Assembly: GCF_003602235.1 (NCBI RefSeq)
Contig: NZ_QZVS01000082.1
Coordinates: 1-47,741, forward strand
DNA from: Cryobacterium melibiosiphilum
Lineage (GTDB): Bacteria > Actinomycetota > Actinomycetes > Actinomycetales > Microbacteriaceae
DNA: 47,741 bases
Direction: 5' to 3'
Shown here piece by piece: positions 23,613 through 31,676 of this stretch (within the stretch, counting starts at the first letter, position 1; each line of letters starts with the position of its first letter). The notes beneath the pieces were generated by a model that saw only the letters and a program-made list of their open reading frames with translations, was not told where the DNA came from and did not search any database. Both the position numbers and the translations under genes were made by a program.

Positions 23613-24329
23613 TCAGAGCCCCTGCTCGACCATGGTCACGACCCGACCGACCAGTGACTGAACCTGATCGGGGTCGAGGGCCCGCAGCGGCCCGTCGATG
23701 AGCAGCGCGGCAAGGCCGTGCACCGCCGACCAGGCCAGGAACTCCGCTCCCGGGCGGCGCTCGGAGGGCAGCACCCCGACCGCCACCAGGTCGTCGAGCG
23801 CCGCCGTGAGCAGCTCGAACGGCGTGCGCCCGGTGGTGCCGGCCCGCGCCGCACTCGTCGCGCTCTCGAGGTCGGACGAGGGGGAGAACGCGGCCCCGAA
23901 CAGGCCCGGTTCGGCGAGCGCAAAGCGCAGGTAGCCGGTGCCGACGGCACGAAAACGCAGGCGTGCCCGCAGCGCGCGGGTCTCGGCATCCGTCAGCGCC
24001 GGGGCAGCGGGTGACCCGGCCGCCGGGCCGCCCAGGACCGCCAGCGCCGCCTCCTGCTCGGTCTCCATGGCGATCGCCACGCGGGACTGGCAGGCCGAGC
24101 ACACCGCGTCGAGCAGTGCGAGGCGGTCGACGAAATGGCGGTAGGCGGCGTTCGGGGTCACTCCCACGCGGCGGGTGGCCTCGCGCACGCCGACCGCGGC
24201 CGGGCCGCCCTCCCGGGCCAGCTCGACGCCGGCCTCGATGAGCGCGCGGCGCAGGTCGCCGTGCCGGTAGGTGTCGCGGCCGGGAGAGGTCGCCGGCGGG
24301 ATTTCTGCCGGAATGGTTGTCACGGCCAC
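23613..24329 (-). CDS. TetR-family transcriptional regulator
   Basis: A 238-aa regulator with GTG starts at 24329 and 24323. After a disordered N-terminus, the helix-turn-helix reads DLRRALIEAGVELAREGGPAAVGVREATRRVGVTPNAAYRHFVDRLALLDAV, a clear TetR DNA-binding domain. The C-terminal half (about 90-238) includes FRAVGTGYLRFALAEPGLFGAAF and a helix ending AWSAVHGLAALLIDGPLR, as in the TetR_C/WHG-type ligand domains. It is divergent from the DrrAB-type ABC exporter. A 19-base palindrome lies between the two genes, so repression of the exporter and of itself is likely. Confidence 0.9.
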   Translation of the reverse strand: MAVTTIPAEIPPATSPGRDTYRHGDLRRALIEAGVELAREGGPAAVGVREATRRVGVTPNAAYRHFVDRLALLDAVCSACQSRVAIAMETEQEAALAVLGGPAAGSPAAPALTDAETRALRARLRFRAVGTGYLRFALAEPGLFGAAFSPSSDLESATSAARAGTTGRTPFELLTAALDDLVAVGVLPSERRPGAEFLAWSAVHGLAALLIDGPLRALDPDQVQSLVGRVVTMVEQGL

Positions 24330-24356
24330 CCCGTTTCGTTAGCATGGAAATTCAGC

Positions 24357-24375
24357 ATGTGGACAACGTACACAT
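24357..24375. promoter_or_regulatory. Likely TetR operator
   Basis: ATGTGGAC (24357-24364) and GTACACAT (24368-24375) flank AAC; seven of eight positions pair. It lies in the 111-base gap between the divergent TetR and ABC transporter genes. Confidence 0.65.
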
Positions 24376-24440
24376 TAGCGGATCTCCTCCCGTTCAGACG
24401 CTTTCAGACGCATCCCGACGATTTCGAGGCAAGGACCAGC

Positions 24441-25508
24441 ATGACGATCATCGAGGCCCACGGTCTGACCAAGACCTACAAATCCAAGAGCGGACCGGTG
24501 CACGCGCTCGCCGGGCTCGACCTCACCGTGCCGCGCGGTACGGTGAAGGCCCTGCTCGGCCCGAACGGCGCCGGCAAGACCACCGTCGTGAAGATGCTCA
24601 CGACCCTGATCCGGCCCGACAGCGGCACCGCCCTGGTCGACGGCATCGACGTCGTCACCGACCCGAAGGGGGTGCGCCGCATCATCGGCGTCTCGGGCCA
24701 GTACGCCGCCGTCGACGAGAACCTCACCGGGTTCGAAAACCTCGAAATGGTCGGCCGGCTCTACCACCTCGGCGGCGCGGCCGCCCGCAAGCGGGCTCAC
24801 GAGCTGATCGACCTGTTCGAACTGACGGCGGCCGGCAATCGCCCGGTGAAAGGCTTTTCCGGCGGCATGCGGCGACGCATCGACCTGGCCGGTGCCCTCG
24901 TGATCAACCCCAAGGTGCTCTTTCTCGACGAACCGACCACCGGGCTCGACCCGCGCAGCCGCCTCGCCCTGTGGGACGTCATCAAGCGCCTCGTCGCCGA
25001 CGGCACGACCGTGTTGCTGACCACCCAGTACCTCGAAGAGGCCGACCAACTCAGCGACGACATCATGGTCATCGACGGTGGCAAGGCCATCGCCGAGGGT
25101 ACCTCCGACCAGCTCAAGGCGCAGATCGGTGGGCACCGGCTGGTGATCGCCCTTGTCGACGCCACCGACAGCGCTCCCGCCCGCCAGATCATGGCCCGCC
25201 ACGGCTCCGCAGAGCCGACGGTCTCCACCGACGGCCGCGGCATCGAGGTGGCCGTGACGGACGGACCCGCCGGACTGCAGCACGTGCTCGCCGAGCTCGG
25301 CGCGGCCGGCATCGAGCTGCACGACGCGGGCATGCGCCGCCCCACCCTCGACGATGTCTTCCTCAAGCTGACCGGCCACAAGGCCGACCTCACCGTGACC
25401 GACGACGACGAGACGGATGCCGCCAAGCCCGCGAAGGGCCGCCGCGCCCGCACCGACAACCCGGGCGATGCATCCTCTGACACACCCCCGCGGGAGCTGG
25501 TGAAATGA
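24441..25508 (+). CDS. DrrA-type ABC transporter ATP-binding protein
   Basis: A 355-aa ATPase at ATG 24441 with AAGGA upstream. The nucleotide-binding domain shows Walker A GPNGAGKTT, the Q-loop in VSGQYAAVDENLTG, signature KGFSGGMRRRIDLA, Walker B VLFLDEPTTGLDP, and the switch histidine replaced by Gln in LLTTQYLEEAD, as is common in DrrA-like drug exporters. A C-terminal domain (about 225-310) with MRRPTLDDVFLKLTG is typical of daunorubicin-resistance ATPases. A charged, disordered tail of about 45 residues follows. Its stop overlaps the permease start (ATGA, 25505-25508). Export of a drug-like or lipid substrate is inferred. Confidence 0.93.
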   Translation: MTIIEAHGLTKTYKSKSGPVHALAGLDLTVPRGTVKALLGPNGAGKTTVVKMLTTLIRPDSGTALVDGIDVVTDPKGVRRIIGVSGQYAAVDENLTGFENLEMVGRLYHLGGAAARKRAHELIDLFELTAAGNRPVKGFSGGMRRRIDLAGALVINPKVLFLDEPTTGLDPRSRLALWDVIKRLVADGTTVLLTTQYLEEADQLSDDIMVIDGGKAIAEGTSDQLKAQIGGHRLVIALVDATDSAPARQIMARHGSAEPTVSTDGRGIEVAVTDGPAGLQHVLAELGAAGIELHDAGMRRPTLDDVFLKLTGHKADLTVTDDDETDAAKPAKGRRARTDNPGDASSDTPPRELVK

Positions 25509-26335
25509 CCGCGATCGCGACCACCCTGCCCGACTGGAACCCGCTGTCCCTGTGGTACAGCGACGGCTGGACCGTGACCAAGCGCAACCTGATCAAGATC
25601 AAGCGTTCACCCGACGTGCTCGTTTTCGCGGTGATCCAGCCGATCATGTTCGTGGTGCTGTTCAGCCAGGTCTACGCCGGCGCGATCCAGGTGCAGGGCA
25701 CCGACTATGTGCAGTTTTTAATGGCCGGTATCTTCGCCCAGACCGTCGTCTTCGGCGCGACCTTCTCCGGCGCGGCGATGGCGCAAGACCTCAAGGAGGG
25801 CATCATCGACCGGTTCCGCAGCCTGCCGATGTCGGCATCCGCTGTCTTGATCGGACGCACCAACAGTGACCTCGTGCTCAACACCATCTCGATGGTCATC
25901 ATGATGGCGACCGGCCTCGTCGTGGGCTGGCGGGTGAACTCGACCGTGCCGGAGTTCCTCGCCGGGGTCGGACTGCTGCTGCTCTTCGGCTACGCCTTCA
26001 GCTGGGTGATGGCGCTGCTCGGCATGACCGTGAAAAGCCCGGAGGTCATCAATAATGCGTCCTTCCTGATCCTCTTTCCGCTCACGTTCATCTCGAACGC
26101 GTTCGTTCCGAGCGAGACCCTGCCCACGCCGTTGCGCATCTTCGCCGAGTTCAACCCGGTGTCCTCGCTCGTGCAGGCCGCCCGGCAGCTGTTCGGCAAC
26201 GAAGGGTCGGCGCCGGTGCCCGACATCTGGACCATGCAGAACCCGGTGTTGACCGTGCTGATCGGCGTCGCCGTCATGCTGCTCGTGTTCGTGCCACTGT
26301 GTATTCGAAAGTTCGCCTCGATCAGTTCGCGCTAG
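25505..26335 (+). CDS. DrrB-type ABC-2 permease
   Basis: A 276-aa membrane subunit with six helices. The cytoplasmic start (WTVTKRNLIKIKRSPDVLVFAVIQPIMFVVLFSQV) and the central ABC-2 region (AQDLKEGIIDRFRSLPMSASAVLIGR), followed by FLILFPLTFISNAFVPSETLP, are classic DrrB features. It starts in the stop codon of the ATPase gene, so the two subunits are made together. The pair is the probable target of the divergent TetR regulator, and the VOC protein downstream may be part of the same transcript. Confidence 0.92.
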   Translation: MTAIATTLPDWNPLSLWYSDGWTVTKRNLIKIKRSPDVLVFAVIQPIMFVVLFSQVYAGAIQVQGTDYVQFLMAGIFAQTVVFGATFSGAAMAQDLKEGIIDRFRSLPMSASAVLIGRTNSDLVLNTISMVIMMATGLVVGWRVNSTVPEFLAGVGLLLLFGYAFSWVMALLGMTVKSPEVINNASFLILFPLTFISNAFVPSETLPTPLRIFAEFNPVSSLVQAARQLFGNEGSAPVPDIWTMQNPVLTVLIGVAVMLLVFVPLCIRKFASISSR

Positions 26336-26383
26336 ACCCCACGCGCTCGACCCCACTGCTCCACTTCACCGAAGGAGACAGCA

Positions 26384-26776
26384 ATGACGTCACCCACCGC
26401 AACCCGGATCGGAATCGCGCATGGCTTCAGCGGCTTCGCCGTCGCCGACCTCGACGCCACCAAGAAGTTCTACGGCGAGACCCTCGGCCTCGACATCCAG
26501 GAGCAGGGCGACATGGGCCTGCTCAGCCTGACCCTGCCCGGCGGTGCCGAGGTGATGATCTACCCGAAACCCGACCACGTGCCCGCGGTCTTCACGATCC
26601 TGAACCTCGCGGTCGAGAACATCGACGTGGCCGTCGACGAACTGACCGCCCGCGGCGTGGTGTTCCTCCGCTACGACGGCTTCGAGCAGGACGACAAGGG
26701 AATCGCCCGTGGCGGCGACCCGCAGATCGCCTGGTTCACCGACCCGGCCGGCAACATCCTCGCCGTTCTCAAGTAG
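26384..26776 (+). CDS. VOC-family (glyoxalase/bleomycin resistance-like) protein
   Basis: A 130-aa protein at ATG 26384 with GAAGGAGA upstream, 48 bases after the permease. The paired beta-alpha-beta modules are visible: FSGFAVADLDATKKFYGETLGLDIQEQ, EVMIYPKPDHVPAVFTILNLAVENIDVAVDELTARGV, and AWFTDPAGNILAVLK with the typical DPxGN ending. VOC proteins include glyoxalases, dioxygenases and drug-binding proteins. Its place after a DrrAB exporter would suit a resistance role, but the substrate is unknown. It converges on the LysR-like gene with a 17-base gap. Confidence 0.85.
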   Translation: MTSPTATRIGIAHGFSGFAVADLDATKKFYGETLGLDIQEQGDMGLLSLTLPGGAEVMIYPKPDHVPAVFTILNLAVENIDVAVDELTARGVVFLRYDGFEQDDKGIARGGDPQIAWFTDPAGNILAVLK

Positions 26777-26793
26777 TTCCAGACTCGGAGCGG

Positions 26794-27651
26794 TCAGCGC
26801 AGGCGGCGCTTGGGGTTGCGGGTCGGGCGGGTGCGCCCGGGAGCCGCGTCGTGGGACTTCTTCACGGCCGGCTTGGCCTTGGCGATCTCGGCCCGCTTCG
26901 CCTTTGCCGCGGCCTTCGCCTTGTCGGTCTTCTTGGGCTTGCGTTCGGGCTTCGGGGGGCGGGCGTTCTTCCCCCCAGCGGCACCGCCGGCAGCGGATGC
27001 CGCGGGCTCCGCCTCCGGTACCGGTGCGGCCGGCGCCGGGGTGCGCGAGCTCGCACTCGAGCGACCACGCACGATTCCGATGAATTCCTCGACGAGGTCG
27101 GTCGTCGCATCCGTCGGCCAGGCCAGCGCGATCTGCGTGTCGGGAACGCCCGCGACGGGGCGGGACACGACGTCCTTGCGGCCGTACAGGCGGGCGATGG
27201 AGTGCGGCACCACGACGATACCCACGCCCGCGGCGACCTGCTCCATGACCTCGTCCATGTCGCGCATCGGCGGCAGGGCGCGGCGGGAGCCGTCGGCGAC
27301 CTCGATCGCCAGATCGCGCCAGGCGGGCACGTCGTCGGGATCCTGCAGCAGGTGCTCGTCGGCGAGGTCGGCGATCGACACCGGTTCGGTGTCGCCGGTC
27401 ACGTCGAGGTCGTGGCCCTTGGGCAGCACGACGACCGGGATCTCGTTGTAGAGCGCGATCACGCTCAGGCCGGTCTCATCGATCGGCAACCGCACCAGGC
27501 TGACCGCGGCGCGCTCGTCGCGCAACACCTCAACCTGCTCGGGCATCTCGGTGCGGAACACCGCGAGCGGCGTTTCGGGGCGGCGCTGGCCCCAGATGCG
27601 GGTCCACTTGGTGGGGGTGACACCGGCGACAAAGGCGATGGAGAATGTCAT
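26794..27651 (-). CDS. LysR-type substrate-binding domain protein without HTH, with Lys/Ala-rich tail
   Basis: A 285-aa protein started at ATG 27651. Residues 1 to about 195 form a LysR substrate-binding (type 2 periplasmic-like) domain: SIAFVAGVTPTKWTRIW, EVLRDERAAVSLVRLPI, PVVVLPKGHDLD, VAAGVGIVVVPHSIARLYGR. There is no N-terminal winged helix and no room for one in frame. The C-terminus (about 225-285) is a histone-like tail of Lys, Ala, Pro and Arg (KPKKTDKAKAAAKAKRAEIA), which could bind nucleic acid. It is divergent from the DUF5997 gene; the two are often neighbours in actinobacteria, as I recall. Function unknown. Confidence 0.8.
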   Translation of the reverse strand: MTFSIAFVAGVTPTKWTRIWGQRRPETPLAVFRTEMPEQVEVLRDERAAVSLVRLPIDETGLSVIALYNEIPVVVLPKGHDLDVTGDTEPVSIADLADEHLLQDPDDVPAWRDLAIEVADGSRRALPPMRDMDEVMEQVAAGVGIVVVPHSIARLYGRKDVVSRPVAGVPDTQIALAWPTDATTDLVEEFIGIVRGRSSASSRTPAPAAPVPEAEPAASAAGGAAGGKNARPPKPERKPKKTDKAKAAAKAKRAEIAKAKPAVKKSHDAAPGRTRPTRNPKRRLR

Positions 27652-27703
27652 CGGTATCCGTTCAGATCAGGCTCAGGGGCGTCTGGGGCGCGGTGCGGGC
27701 GCA

Positions 27704-27739
27704 CAAAAGCGGCCGCACGGCCGTGTTTGGCCGCTTTTG
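27704..27739. repeat. Inverted repeat between the LysR-like and DUF5997 genes
   Basis: Perfect 11-bp arms CAAAAGCGGCC (27704-27714) and GGCCGCTTTTG (27729-27739), with a smaller palindrome, CACGGCCGTG, in the loop. It lies in the divergent promoter region, so it may be an operator rather than a terminator. Confidence 0.65.
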
Positions 27740-27776
27740 CCCAGACGGGGGTGCCTTCAGGCTATACGCTTGAAGG

Positions 27777-28241
27777 ATGAGTTCCGAGAAGAAGCCCCAG
27801 ACCATGAAGCCCGCCACGGCGGCACAGAAACTCGGGATTCTGCTCGACGCGGCTCCCGCTGACTTTCAGACCGAGCTGGTGACCCGCACCCAGCTCGCCG
27901 CCCTGATGGAAAACCCGCCGGAGTGGCTCGTCGAACTGCGCGCCAACGGCCCGCACCCCAAGCAGGTTGTCGCCGCCAAGCTCGGCGTGTCGATCTCGGG
28001 CCTGGCCCGCAGCGAGGCCACCGAGCCGCTCACCACCGCCGAGATCAGCGCACTGCTGCAGGCCCCGCCGGCGTGGCTCGTCACCGAACGCGCCACCCAG
28101 GCCGGCGTGCGCGCCGAGCAGATCGTGGTCAAGGACCGTGACGCGCACCGCGCCGCGAAGATCGCCCACGTCGCCCGCCAGGCCGCGCAAGAAGAAGCCG
28201 CCGCCGAGCGCGGCACCGGAAGCGCCGGCAAGAAGCGCTGA
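27777..28241 (+). CDS. DUF5997 family protein
   Basis: A 154-aa soluble protein. KPATAAQKLGILLDAAPADFQTELVTRTQLAALMENPPEWLVELRANGPHPKQVVAAKLGVSISGLAR matches DUF5997, a short actinobacterial family of unknown function. There is an internal repeat of a small helical unit: LAALMENPPEWLVELRANGPHPKQVV compared with ISALLQAPPAWLVTERATQAGVRAEQIV. The C-terminal third is charged and coiled. TATACG (27763-27768) is placed so that transcription would begin almost at ATG 27777, so the message is probably leaderless. Confidence 0.85.
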   Translation: MSSEKKPQTMKPATAAQKLGILLDAAPADFQTELVTRTQLAALMENPPEWLVELRANGPHPKQVVAAKLGVSISGLARSEATEPLTTAEISALLQAPPAWLVTERATQAGVRAEQIVVKDRDAHRAAKIAHVARQAAQEEAAAERGTGSAGKKR

Positions 28242-28263
28242 CCCGCGCATCCGCTGCCTCCAT

Positions 28264-28534
28264 GGGGCGTTCTCTGACACGTCGCCGACGAGGTGTCAGA
28301 GATGGCCCCTTGGGTTTCGCGAGGTGGCGAAGATTGCCCCTTGAACTCGAATCATGGGGCGTTCTGTGACACTTCGCGCGCGAGGTGTCAGAGATGGCCC
28401 CTTGGGTTTCGTGAGGTGTCACAGATGGCCCTTTGAACTCGATTCATGGGGCGTTCTGTGACACCTCGCGGCGTCGTTTTCTGTTGAAGGGGCGTTCTGT
28501 GACACTTCGCTGACGAGGTGTCAGAGATGGCCCC
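28264..28534. repeat. Array of palindromic repeats with a 92-bp period
   Basis: Complete units of 46 bases lie at 28264-28309, 28356-28401 and 28489-28534. Each reads GGGGCGTTCTGTGACAC, a variable loop, then GAGGTGTCAGAGATGGCCCC, so the outer and inner parts pair into one long hairpin. Half units lie at about 28311-28340, 28411-28433 and 28448-28473. The segment 28264-28355 is repeated at 28356-28447 (92 bases each), including the linkers TTGGGTTTCG and TTGAACTCGAATCAT. A solo copy is at 3835-3880. The 343-base gap 28242-28584 holds nothing else I recognise. Confidence 0.92.
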
Positions 28535-28584
28535 ATGCCTCCGTGGATGAGCTGAATCGGCGCGCCGGTACCGCCCCGCGTGAC

Positions 28585-29241
28585 TCAGGCCGCGGGGTAC
28601 TGCTCCCGCAAGAACGTGACGACCTCGCCGAGTTCCTGCTGCGAGATCGAGTGAGCCATCCCCTCGTAGATGCGCTCGGTGAGGGTGCTGTGACCCGGCA
28701 GCCAGGCCTGGGTGCGGTTGATCGCGCTGGCTGGAATGACGGTATCGGAGGTTCCGCGCCCCCAGAACACCGGCAGCGGATGCTCGACCAGGGCCTCATC
28801 CCCGGCCTGCGAGGCCGTCGCCACGAACCCGGACAGGTTCACCGCGAAACTGAAGCGCTCGGGCGCTGCCCGGAGCAGTTCGAGGGCCATGGCGCCGCCC
28901 TGCGAGAAGCCGAGCAGGCCTACAGACGTGGGTTGCTGCGGCAGGGTGTCGAGCCACGCCAGCACCGCCGTGACGGCCGTGTCGACCGTCGCGGGGTCGG
29001 GGCTGCCCGGTTGGCTGATCGGAAACCAGGCCCAGCCGTCGGTGACCGGCGCGGGAGCCGGCAGCGGCGCGCGCAGCGCGGCGATCACGGGCTCGAGGGG
29101 CAGGTGTGGCGCCAGCGAGAACAGGTCACCTTCGTGGGAACCGTAGCCGTGCATGATGATCAACAAGGGGCGGTCGACCTGGTCGGAGCCGGTCGCCGAC
29201 CAGAGCACGGCGGCGCTGTCGATGGACGTGGTGGTGGTCAT
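28585..29241 (-). CDS. Alpha/beta hydrolase, carboxylesterase/phospholipase family
   Basis: A 218-aa esterase-like protein started at ATG 29241, with GGGAGG upstream. LLIIMHGYGSHEGDLFSLAPHL carries the oxyanion-hole HGYG motif, SVGLLGFSQGGAMALELLR has the nucleophile serine in GFSQG, WGRGTSDTVIPASA gives the acid, and YEGMAHSISQQEL gives the histidine. This order and length fit the AB_hydrolase_2 group (carboxylesterase/lysophospholipase, YpfH-like). There is no signal peptide, so it is cytoplasmic; the substrate is unknown. It is transcribed toward the palindromic array and is divergent from the Nudix-like gene. Confidence 0.88.
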   Translation of the reverse strand: MTTTTSIDSAAVLWSATGSDQVDRPLLIIMHGYGSHEGDLFSLAPHLPLEPVIAALRAPLPAPAPVTDGWAWFPISQPGSPDPATVDTAVTAVLAWLDTLPQQPTSVGLLGFSQGGAMALELLRAAPERFSFAVNLSGFVATASQAGDEALVEHPLPVFWGRGTSDTVIPASAINRTQAWLPGHSTLTERIYEGMAHSISQQELGEVVTFLREQYPAA

Positions 29242-29367
29242 GGGATCCTCCCGGTAGCTCGCGTCGCGGGGCGCGCGTACTCCCATACTTTCATTGCCGT
29301 GCTGTGGAAGGCATCCGTTTGGCGCAATGGTTGTCGGGGAGGCCCGCGCGTAGGACAGAATGGCATC

Positions 29368-29982
<615 letters not shown>

Positions 29983-29994
29983 GGGTGTAGCCAC

Positions 29995-30065
29995 GGGAGG
30001 ACGCGACGTCGAAAACGGGCCGAATCGTCCTCCCTACGACGACGGATGCGCAATTCGTCCTCCCT
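29995..30065. repeat. Direct and inverted GTCCTCCCT repeats between convergent genes
   Basis: TCGTCCTCCCT occurs at 30025-30035 and 30055-30065, thirty bases apart. GGGAGGACG at 29995-30003 is complementary to both. Either copy could pair with it to form a stem, so the region may serve as a terminator between the Nudix-like gene and the nucleoside hydrolase gene. Confidence 0.6.
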
Positions 30066-30077
30066 CCGCCCCGCCGG

Positions 30078-31046
30078 TCAGGCGAGGCCGAGGGTGCCGA
30101 GGAACAGCGCCGTGACGCGGGGGACATCCACCTCGAGGGCAACTTCGACGCTCTGCCACTCCTCGGCGAGCCCGTGCACGATGTCCTCACCCGGATTGCG
30201 CCGCAGGTCGGCGAGGGTCTGGCCGCGCCCGTAGCCCGAGAGCTGCACCCGTAGCGGCAGCAACTGGGTGCGGAGGGCCCCCGGGTCGACGAGTGCGCAC
30301 ACGGCTCCGGCATCGCCGATGAGTCCCGAGTATTCGGTGTCCCCGTCGGTGCCAGCCAGTACCCGGTTGGTCAGCAGCGCGCCGACGACCCGGCCGAGCG
30401 GCGAGTCGCCCGCGAGCAGCGCTTCGGCCGTGGCCTCGTCGACCGCGACCCGGTTGAACACGTCGAGGCCGTACATGTAGGTGGGCACGCCGCTGCCCTG
30501 CACGATCGCGGCGGCCTCGGGGTCATGCCAGACATTGAACTCGGCGACCGCGGTGGCGTTGCCGACGCTCGTCGACCCGCCCATGAACACGATGCGTTCG
30601 ATGTTGCCGGCCAGCCCCGGATAGAGGCGCAGCAGCAGTGCGAGGTTGGTCTGCGGCGCGAGCGCCACCAGGGTCACCGGTTCCGGGCTCGCCTCGATGA
30701 GGCGGCGCATCAGCTCGACCGAATTCTCGGGCACGGCCCGACGCTCGGTCGCCGGCAGCACGAGGCTGCCGAGACCGCCCTCGCCGTGCACGTGCGATGC
30801 CGCCCGGGCCGGCTCGATCAGGGGCCGGTGTGCGCCGGCGGCGACGGGGATGTCGCCGGCGCCGGCCACGTCGAGAATGCGCAGGGTGTTCTCGACCACC
30901 CGGTCGAGCGGGGCGTTGCCGGCGACACAGCTGATGCCGAGCACGGTCAGGCCTGGGTGGGCGAGCGCGAAGAGGATGGCGAGGGCGTCGTCCACCCCGG
31001 TGTCGACGTCGAGGATAACGGGGATCGGGCGCGGGGTTGCAGGCAT
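30078..31046 (-). CDS. Inosine/uridine-preferring nucleoside hydrolase
   Basis: A 322-aa hydrolase that cleaves the N-glycosidic bond of nucleosides for base salvage. VILDVDTGVDDALAILFAL is the calcium-binding DxDxxxDD signature. Other matches are LTVLGISCVAGNAPLDRVVENTLRILD, VTLVALAPQTNLA, the RIVFMGGSTSVGNATAVAEFNVWHDPEAAAIV block with the active-site Asn/Glu, and GLDVFNRVAVD, where most relatives have a His. Length is normal for the family. The start is ATG 31046. It lies 30 bases after the GNAT gene on the same strand and may share its transcript. Confidence 0.92.
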   Translation of the reverse strand: MPATPRPIPVILDVDTGVDDALAILFALAHPGLTVLGISCVAGNAPLDRVVENTLRILDVAGAGDIPVAAGAHRPLIEPARAASHVHGEGGLGSLVLPATERRAVPENSVELMRRLIEASPEPVTLVALAPQTNLALLLRLYPGLAGNIERIVFMGGSTSVGNATAVAEFNVWHDPEAAAIVQGSGVPTYMYGLDVFNRVAVDEATAEALLAGDSPLGRVVGALLTNRVLAGTDGDTEYSGLIGDAGAVCALVDPGALRTQLLPLRVQLSGYGRGQTLADLRRNPGEDIVHGLAEEWQSVEVALEVDVPRVTALFLGTLGLA

Positions 31047-31076
31047 CCGCTCAGCCTAGTTGCGCAAGCGACAGGC

Positions 31077-31568
31077 CTAGCGCACCAGACGCACCTCGTG
31101 CAGCAGCTCGCCGAGCACCTCTTCGGTCTTCTCGCTCCCGTCGGCCAGATAGCCGTTGCGGGCATAGAAAGCGTGGGCGCGCGGGTTGTCGGCCGCGACC
31201 CAGAGCACCGACGGCCCGGCGTCGACGACGGCGTCGAAGAGCTGCTGCCCGACACCGGTGCCCTGGTGGGACGCCAGCAGGTACATGATCTTCAGCTCGC
31301 GCGCGGTCGGCACGTCGGAATCGCTGCGCGGCACGCTCGCGGCGAAGCCGACGATGTCCTCGCCGTCGACGGCGACGACCTGGCGGTAGTCCCCGCCCAT
31401 CTTGGTGATGCCGCGCCACATGGTGGCGAGGCGTTCCGGCCGCAGATGCGACAGCGCGGCCTGGCTCAGCAGATGATCGTAGGTTTCATGCCAGCAGGCG
31501 ACGTGCACGCGGCCCAGGGCATCGGCATCCGCTTCGGTAACGGGTCGAACGACAACGGTGGTGTTCAT
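31077..31568 (-). CDS. GNAT-family N-acetyltransferase
   Basis: A 163-aa acetyltransferase. VVRPVTEADADALGRVHVACWHETYDHLLS is the N-terminal strand-helix pair, VVAVDGEDIVGFAASV is the central strand, ELKIMYLLASHQGTGVGQQLFDAVV holds the acetyl-CoA pyrophosphate loop (QGTGVG), and PRAHAFYARNGYLADG is the C-terminal motif with the usual Tyr. The substrate cannot be inferred. It begins after the helicase terminator and precedes the nucleoside hydrolase on the same strand. Confidence 0.9.
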   Translation of the reverse strand: MNTTVVVRPVTEADADALGRVHVACWHETYDHLLSQAALSHLRPERLATMWRGITKMGGDYRQVVAVDGEDIVGFAASVPRSDSDVPTARELKIMYLLASHQGTGVGQQLFDAVVDAGPSVLWVAADNPRAHAFYARNGYLADGSEKTEEVLGELLHEVRLVR

Positions 31569-31603
31569 GACTCGACCCTAAGCCGGTTCGCCCGGGCACA
31601 CAA

Positions 31604-31635
31604 AACGGGCCGGCCTCGTGAGAGACCGACCCGTT
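31604..31635 (-). terminator. Rho-independent terminator of the helicase gene
   Basis: AACGGG (31604-31609) and CCCGTT (31630-31635) form the base of a stem continued by CGG/CCG and CTC/GAG, with a GTGA loop and two mismatches. Read on the minus strand the stem ends in CCCGTTTTG, giving the U-tract for a transcript coming from 31677. Confidence 0.8.
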
Positions 31636-31676
31636 CTTATGTGCTCAACGGGTGCTGAGCGGATGCTGCGGGCTGG

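Noticed and set aside
28264..28534. CRISPR array
   Set aside because: The repeated units are long palindromes, the linkers are themselves repeated instead of unique, and no cas gene is near.
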